Assembly: GCA_026984415.1 (NCBI GenBank)
Contig: JALSSE010000308.1
Span: 1-9,709 of the forward strand
DNA length: 9,709 nt
Source: Hydrogenothermaceae bacterium
GTDB lineage: Bacteria > Aquificota > Aquificae > Hydrogenothermales > Hydrogenothermaceae
Reading direction: 5' to 3'
The notes below the pieces were generated by a model, which ran no database searches, had not been told where the DNA came from, and saw only the letters and a program-made list of their open reading frames with translations. The position numbers were made by a program, and so were the translations under genes. This document shows positions 6,105 through 9,709 of this stretch, piece after piece; positions within the stretch are counted from its first letter, which is position 1, and each line of letters begins with the position of its first letter.

Positions 6105-7729
6105 TTGAAGTAATAGTTGGAGTTTCAGCATTTGTAGCTGGCGGAGCTGCAGGCTTTGTTGGTTACAAAACTACAGTTGAAAAGAAAGTAAAAGAAGTTG
6201 AAGAAAAAGCTAAAAAAATAATTGAAGAAAAAGACAGGGTTTTAAAAGAAGCAGAAAAAGAAGCCAAATCAATCTTAAAAGAAGCAGAAAAAGAGGCTAA
6301 GGATTTAATTCAAAAACAAGACTTAATTATTGAGAAAGAACTTCTAAAAAGAAGACAGGAGCTTGAAAGAGAGTTTAAACACGAAAGAGAAGAATTACAA
6401 AACTTAGAAAAAGCTTTAATGAACAAAGAAGCACAGCTTGAGAAAAGACTCGCAAGAATTGAACATAAGGAAGAGGAAATTGATAAAAAAGACCATGAAT
6501 TAAGAGAATTAGAAAAAGAAATAAAAGCTATTCAAAAAGAAATTGAGGAAAAAGAACAAAAGATAAAAGCTGCTGAAGAAAGGTACATATTAGAACTTCA
6601 GAGAATAGCAAGTATGACAAAAGAAGAAGCTAAAAATGAACTTATGAAAAAAGTTGAGGAAGAAGCAAAACTTGAAGCTGCAAAACTTATGAAAGATATA
6701 GAAGAAGAAGCTAAGAAAAATGCTGAATTTAAAGCAAAGTGGAATTTAGTTACATCTATCCAGAGGTTAGCTCCAGAAATAACAACATCTTACACTGTTT
6801 CTGTTGTTGATTTGCCAAGTAATGATTTAAAAGGAAGAATTATTGGTAGAGAAGGAAGAAACATAAGGGCATTTGAGCTTGCAACTGGTGTTGATTTAAT
6901 TATTGACGACACACCTGACATAGTAACAGTATCTTCTTTTGACCCATTAAGAAGAGAAATAGCAAAAACTTCATTAGAAAGATTAATTGCCGATGGAAGA
7001 ATTCACCCGGGAAGGATTGAAGAGGTTGTTGAAAAAGTTAAAGAAGAAATGGACGTTCACGTTAGAAAGATTGGGGAAGATACATGTTTAGAACTTGGGT
7101 TTACTGATGTTAACCCAGAACTTTACTACTACATTGGAAAATTAAATTACAGAACATCTTACACACAAAACGTTCTTCTACACACAAAAGAAGTTGCATA
7201 CCTTGCTGGTATGATGGCAGCAGAGCTTGGACTTGATGAAAAGGCAGCAAGAAGAGGTGGATTAATGCACGATGTAGGAAAATCAATATCACACGAAGTT
7301 GGAGGTGCCCACTCAAAGGTTGGTGCTGAACTTGCTAAAAGATACGGTGAACCTGATGTTGTAATCAATGCTATCCTCTATCACCATAATGATGAACCTG
7401 CAAGATATCCAGAGGCTGTTTTAGTTGCTGCTGCTGATGCTTTATCTGCTGCAAGACCAGGAGCAAGAAGGGAAGCCTTACAGTCTTATATAAACAGACT
7501 TGAAAAAATTGAAGCAATAGTAAACTCATTTGAAAATGTTGAAAAATCCTTTGCTATTCAGGCAGGAAGAGAAGTAAGAATTATCGTAAATTCTGAAAAA
7601 CTTTCTGATGAAGAGGCTTACCTTTTAACTAAGGAAATTGCAAAAAGGATAGAAAAAGAAGTTACATTCCCAGGAACAATTAAGGTAACAACAATCAGAG
7701 AAGCAAGATTTGTAGAAACAGCAAAATAA
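6101..7729 (+). CDS. rny: Ribonuclease Y
   Basis: RNase Y, a membrane-anchored endoribonuclease that initiates mRNA decay and processes RNAs. It is 542 residues long (family about 510-520; the extra length is probably in the coiled coil). Domains: one N-terminal membrane helix about 3-22 (Ala/Gly/Val-rich); a long Lys/Glu coiled coil about 25-205, including a tandem KEAEKEAK repeat near 48-67; a KH RNA-binding domain with the G249-R-E-G252 loop; and an HD metal-dependent nuclease domain with H361, H390-D391, H428-H429 and D446. It then has the invariant ALSAARPGARRE and KSFAIQAGREVRI stretches and a C-terminal FPGTIKVTTIREARFVE. All metal ligands are present, so it should be active. Its ATG lies inside the fthC stop (ATGA), with AAAGGAGGAAG at about 6083-6093, so the two are translationally coupled. 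A strong terminator follows 6 bases after the stop. Confidence 0.96.
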   Translation: MIEVIVGVSAFVAGGAAGFVGYKTTVEKKVKEVEEKAKKIIEEKDRVLKEAEKEAKSILKEAEKEAKDLIQKQDLIIEKELLKRRQELEREFKHEREELQNLEKALMNKEAQLEKRLARIEHKEEEIDKKDHELRELEKEIKAIQKEIEEKEQKIKAAEERYILELQRIASMTKEEAKNELMKKVEEEAKLEAAKLMKDIEEEAKKNAEFKAKWNLVTSIQRLAPEITTSYTVSVVDLPSNDLKGRIIGREGRNIRAFELATGVDLIIDDTPDIVTVSSFDPLRREIAKTSLERLIADGRIHPGRIEEVVEKVKEEMDVHVRKIGEDTCLELGFTDVNPELYYYIGKLNYRTSYTQNVLLHTKEVAYLAGMMAAELGLDEKAARRGGLMHDVGKSISHEVGGAHSKVGAELAKRYGEPDVVINAILYHHNDEPARYPEAVLVAAADALSAARPGARREALQSYINRLEKIEAIVNSFENVEKSFAIQAGREVRIIVNSEKLSDEEAYLLTKEIAKRIEKEVTFPGTIKVTTIREARFVETAK

Positions 7730-7735
7730 TTATAA

Positions 7736-7772
7736 AACCCCTTGCTTGTAGGCAGGGGGTTATTCTTTTTTT
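7736..7772 (+). terminator. Shared (bidirectional) intrinsic terminator of rny and the RND gene
   Basis: AACCCCTTGC at 7736-7745 pairs with GCAGGGGGTT at 7752-7761 (ten pairs, one G-U) around a six-base loop TTGTAG. A T-rich tract with seven T's in a row (7766-7772) follows, giving a textbook rho-independent terminator for rny. Read on the minus strand, the same stem is followed by TTTTATAATTATTTT, a weaker but usable tract for the convergent RND gene. That gene's TAA stop codon (7760-7762) lies in the stem arm, and the plus-strand T-tract encodes its last Lys residues. Confidence 0.88.
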
Positions 7773-9709
7773 AACTTTAACTTTTTACCAAAGTTTCTAA
7801 TACTTTCTACAATCTCATAAACAACAGGAATTATAAACAAACTAAGAGGAAGTGCTGTAAATAATCCTCCAATAACAGCAATTGCAAGAGGTTGTCTTTG
7901 TTCAGAACCTTCCGTTAGTCCAAGTGCAACAGGGAATAAAGCTGCCATAATTGTTAATGTTGTCATCAGTATAGGTCTTAACCTTTCTTTCCTTGCATTT
8001 AAAATAGCTTCTCTTATTGGTTGACCTTCAGATTTTAACTGGATTATTCTTTCAATAAATAAAACAGAATCCCTTGCCACAAGACCAATTAGAAGTATTA
8101 TTCCAAAGTATGAACCAACGTTTAGAGATGTATTTGTTATCAGTATAAATCCAAATACACCTAAAATTGCAAATGGTAAAGTCAGTAAAACTGTAAATGG
8201 GTGAAGTAAACTTTCAAAGATAGAAGCAAGTATCATATAAACTCCAATTATTGCTATTGCCAGTGCAACTGCAAGACCTGAAAAAGTCCTTTTAAACTCT
8301 TTAGCCTGTCCTGCTATTTCGTATGTATATCCAACAGGTAACATCTGTTTTAGTATCTCTTCAACTTTTTTTGTCCCTTCTCCTAATGGTATCCCTGAAA
8401 GGTTTGCATAAAGAGTAAAAGAGTACTGTCTATTAAACCTGTTTATAACGTTTAATGTAGGTTTTAATTTAAACTGTATTAAATCTGCAAGTGGAATAAG
8501 TTCACCGTTGGCAGCCCTTATATAGATTTTATTCAGTGATTCATAACTTCTTAAAAATTCTTTTTTTGCTTTTATAACCATATCGTAGCTTTCTGAACCT
8601 TTTTCAAATGTTCCAACTACGTATTTTCCATAAACCATATTTATTGTGTTGGATATATCCTGTGTAGATATTCCAAGGTTTAAAGCCCTCTGCTTGTCTA
8701 TTTTTATTTCCACTTCAGGTTTATTTATCCTTAAGTTTGTATCAACATCAACAAATCCTTCAGTGTTTTTTAATCTTTCTTCCAATTCAAAGGCAAGCTG
8801 ACTTAATTTCTCTAAATCTGAACCTTTTATAGCGTACTGTATATCTGCATTTCTTCCAGCCCTTGCCCCAACTGCCGAAGGCATATCTATTATTGCTTTG
8901 ACATCTTTTATTTTTGCCAATTTTTCCCTTAGCTCTTTCATTACAAATTTCTGGTGTGGTCTTTTACTTTTTGGAACTAATGTTACAAAGAACATTCCTC
9001 CATTTACTTCTGGTCTGCCAACTACACCTTCACCAAGAGCCATTCCATAACGGAGTATGTAAGGGTCAGATAAAAGTACTTTTTCTATCTCCATAGCTTT
9101 TTTATTTGTAAAATCAAAAGAAGAACCTGTTGGAGTTTCAAATCTTATTAAAAATCTTCCTTCATCTACTAATGGGAAAAATTCTTTTTTAACAGATTTT
9201 GCAAGATTTATTCCAATAGCAACTGTAATTACTGCAAAAATTATTACTACTGTTTTGTGGTTTAAACACCATTTTAAAGCTACATCAAATAGAGATTCAA
9301 ATTTATCGTAAATTCTCTGGAAGATATTTTTTTTGTGTGCTTTTACAAGCCTTGCTGAAATCATAGGTGTGAAGGATAAAGAAACTACGTAGGAGATAGC
9401 TATTGCTATTATTAAAGTTACTGCAAAACTGAAGAAAAACTGTCCTATAACCCCTTCTAAAAATAGAATTGGTAAAAATATGACAATTAAAGATGAAGTT
9501 GATGCTAAAAGTGCAAATATTACAATCCTTGTTCCTTTTATTGCTGCTTCTATTCCTTTTAATCCTTCTTCATTTCTCCGATAGATACTTTCCATAACTA
9601 CAATAGCGTCGTCAATCACAAGTCCAACAGCAACTGCAATTGCAATTAAAGAAATTGTGTTAAGGGATTGTCCAATTAGATAAAGTGCGAAAATAGTTCC
9701 TAAAATTGA
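7760..9709 (-). CDS. HAE-1-type RND multidrug efflux transporter, 5'-truncated
   Basis: Inner-membrane RND pump of the AcrB/MexB (HAE-1) type. It exports hydrophobic compounds using the proton gradient, with a periplasmic adaptor and an outer-membrane channel. The frame runs open to the window edge; GTG at 9619 is an internal Val codon, since TM4-like sequence (SLNTISLIAIAVAVGLVIDDAI) continues across it. The visible 649 residues correspond roughly to AcrB 375 to the end, so about 375 are missing. Landmarks: the TM4 Asp-Asp pair of the proton relay (codons 9608-9613); TM5-TM6 with FTPMISARLV; a cytoplasmic linker; TM7; the large second periplasmic domain with the FFPLVDEG start; then TM8-TM12. 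In TM10 the usual Lys of GLxxKNAIL is Arg (codon 8072-8074, GLVARDSVL). The adaptor and channel genes are probably upstream, outside the window. It converges on rny, with a 30-base gap between the stops. Confidence 0.9.
   Translation of the reverse strand, partial: SILGTIFALYLIGQSLNTISLIAIAVAVGLVIDDAIVVMESIYRRNEEGLKGIEAAIKGTRIVIFALLASTSSLIVIFLPILFLEGVIGQFFFSFAVTLIIAIAISYVVSLSFTPMISARLVKAHKKNIFQRIYDKFESLFDVALKWCLNHKTVVIIFAVITVAIGINLAKSVKKEFFPLVDEGRFLIRFETPTGSSFDFTNKKAMEIEKVLLSDPYILRYGMALGEGVVGRPEVNGGMFFVTLVPKSKRPHQKFVMKELREKLAKIKDVKAIIDMPSAVGARAGRNADIQYAIKGSDLEKLSQLAFELEERLKNTEGFVDVDTNLRINKPEVEIKIDKQRALNLGISTQDISNTINMVYGKYVVGTFEKGSESYDMVIKAKKEFLRSYESLNKIYIRAANGELIPLADLIQFKLKPTLNVINRFNRQYSFTLYANLSGIPLGEGTKKVEEILKQMLPVGYTYEIAGQAKEFKRTFSGLAVALAIAIIGVYMILASIFESLLHPFTVLLTLPFAILGVFGFILITNTSLNVGSYFGIILLIGLVARDSVLFIERIIQLKSEGQPIREAILNARKERLRPILMTTLTIMAALFPVALGLTEGSEQRQPLAIAVIGGLFTALPLSLFIIPVVYEIVESIRNFGKKLKLKKE

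Noticed and set aside
6200..6330. Repeated Lys/Glu-rich codons in rny as a DNA repeat element
   Set aside because: These encode the coiled coil normal for RNase Y; the near-repeat KEAEKEAK is a heptad-driven protein repeat.
8914..9096. Plus-strand 60-codon frame within the RND gene, and other antisense frames over pheT, rny and the TlpA-like gene
   Set aside because: They lie opposite well-supported genes, have no ribosome binding sites or domain features, and show the Ser/Phe/Leu-rich composition expected from reading the other strand of Lys/Glu-rich genes.
9617..9619. GTG as the start codon of the RND protein
   Set aside because: The frame stays open to the window edge and the preceding 30 codons encode conserved TM4 sequence, so the GTG is an internal Val.

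Overview
The window is low-G+C DNA whose proteins are rich in Lys, Glu and Ile. It has a Gram-negative-type RND efflux pump, RNase Y with a membrane anchor, a DsrE-like sulfur-relay protein and a 6S RNA. Together these best fit a thermophilic, sulfur-metabolising Aquificota bacterium (Sulfurihydrogenibium/Persephonella-like). That placement is inferred from protein style and gene content; no rRNA or other decisive marker is present.

Layout, left to right. (1) Positions 2-1103: the end of a three-gene plus-strand operon. It holds a DsrE-family protein cut by the window edge, a secreted thioredoxin-fold (TlpA-like) protein that has lost both active-site cysteines, and a 91-residue protein I do not recognise. 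(2) Positions 1104-5235: a clear sigma70-type promoter followed by rpmI-rplT-pheS-pheT, i.e. ribosomal proteins L35 and L20 and both subunits of phenylalanyl-tRNA synthetase. The genes are tightly packed, and pheS/pheT overlap by ATGA. infC, which often heads this cluster, is absent. (3) Positions 5236-5516: no protein gene. This stretch holds a promoter and a strongly folded RNA of about 180 nt that I read as 6S RNA (ssrS). Two back-to-back hairpins follow, and the second one buries the ribosome binding site of the next gene. (4) Positions 5517-7729: fthC (5-formyltetrahydrofolate cyclo-ligase) and rny (RNase Y), overlapping by ATGA. A strong terminator follows and is shared with the convergent gene. 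(5) Positions 7760-9709, minus strand: the C-terminal two thirds of an HAE-1-type RND multidrug efflux transporter, whose 5' end lies beyond the window.

How the parts fit together. The middle of the window is a translation and RNA-metabolism block. 6S RNA (RNA polymerase control) leads without a recognisable terminator into a folate salvage enzyme and then the main endoribonuclease, so the three may share a primary transcript. The ssrS-fthC order repeats the ssrS-ygfA linkage known from proteobacteria. The most interesting signals are the RNA structures between 5472 and 5516, which could couple 6S maturation to fthC translation, and the redox-dead thioredoxin-fold protein encoded next to a sulfur-relay gene. 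No mobile elements, CRISPR arrays, tRNAs or rRNAs were seen.
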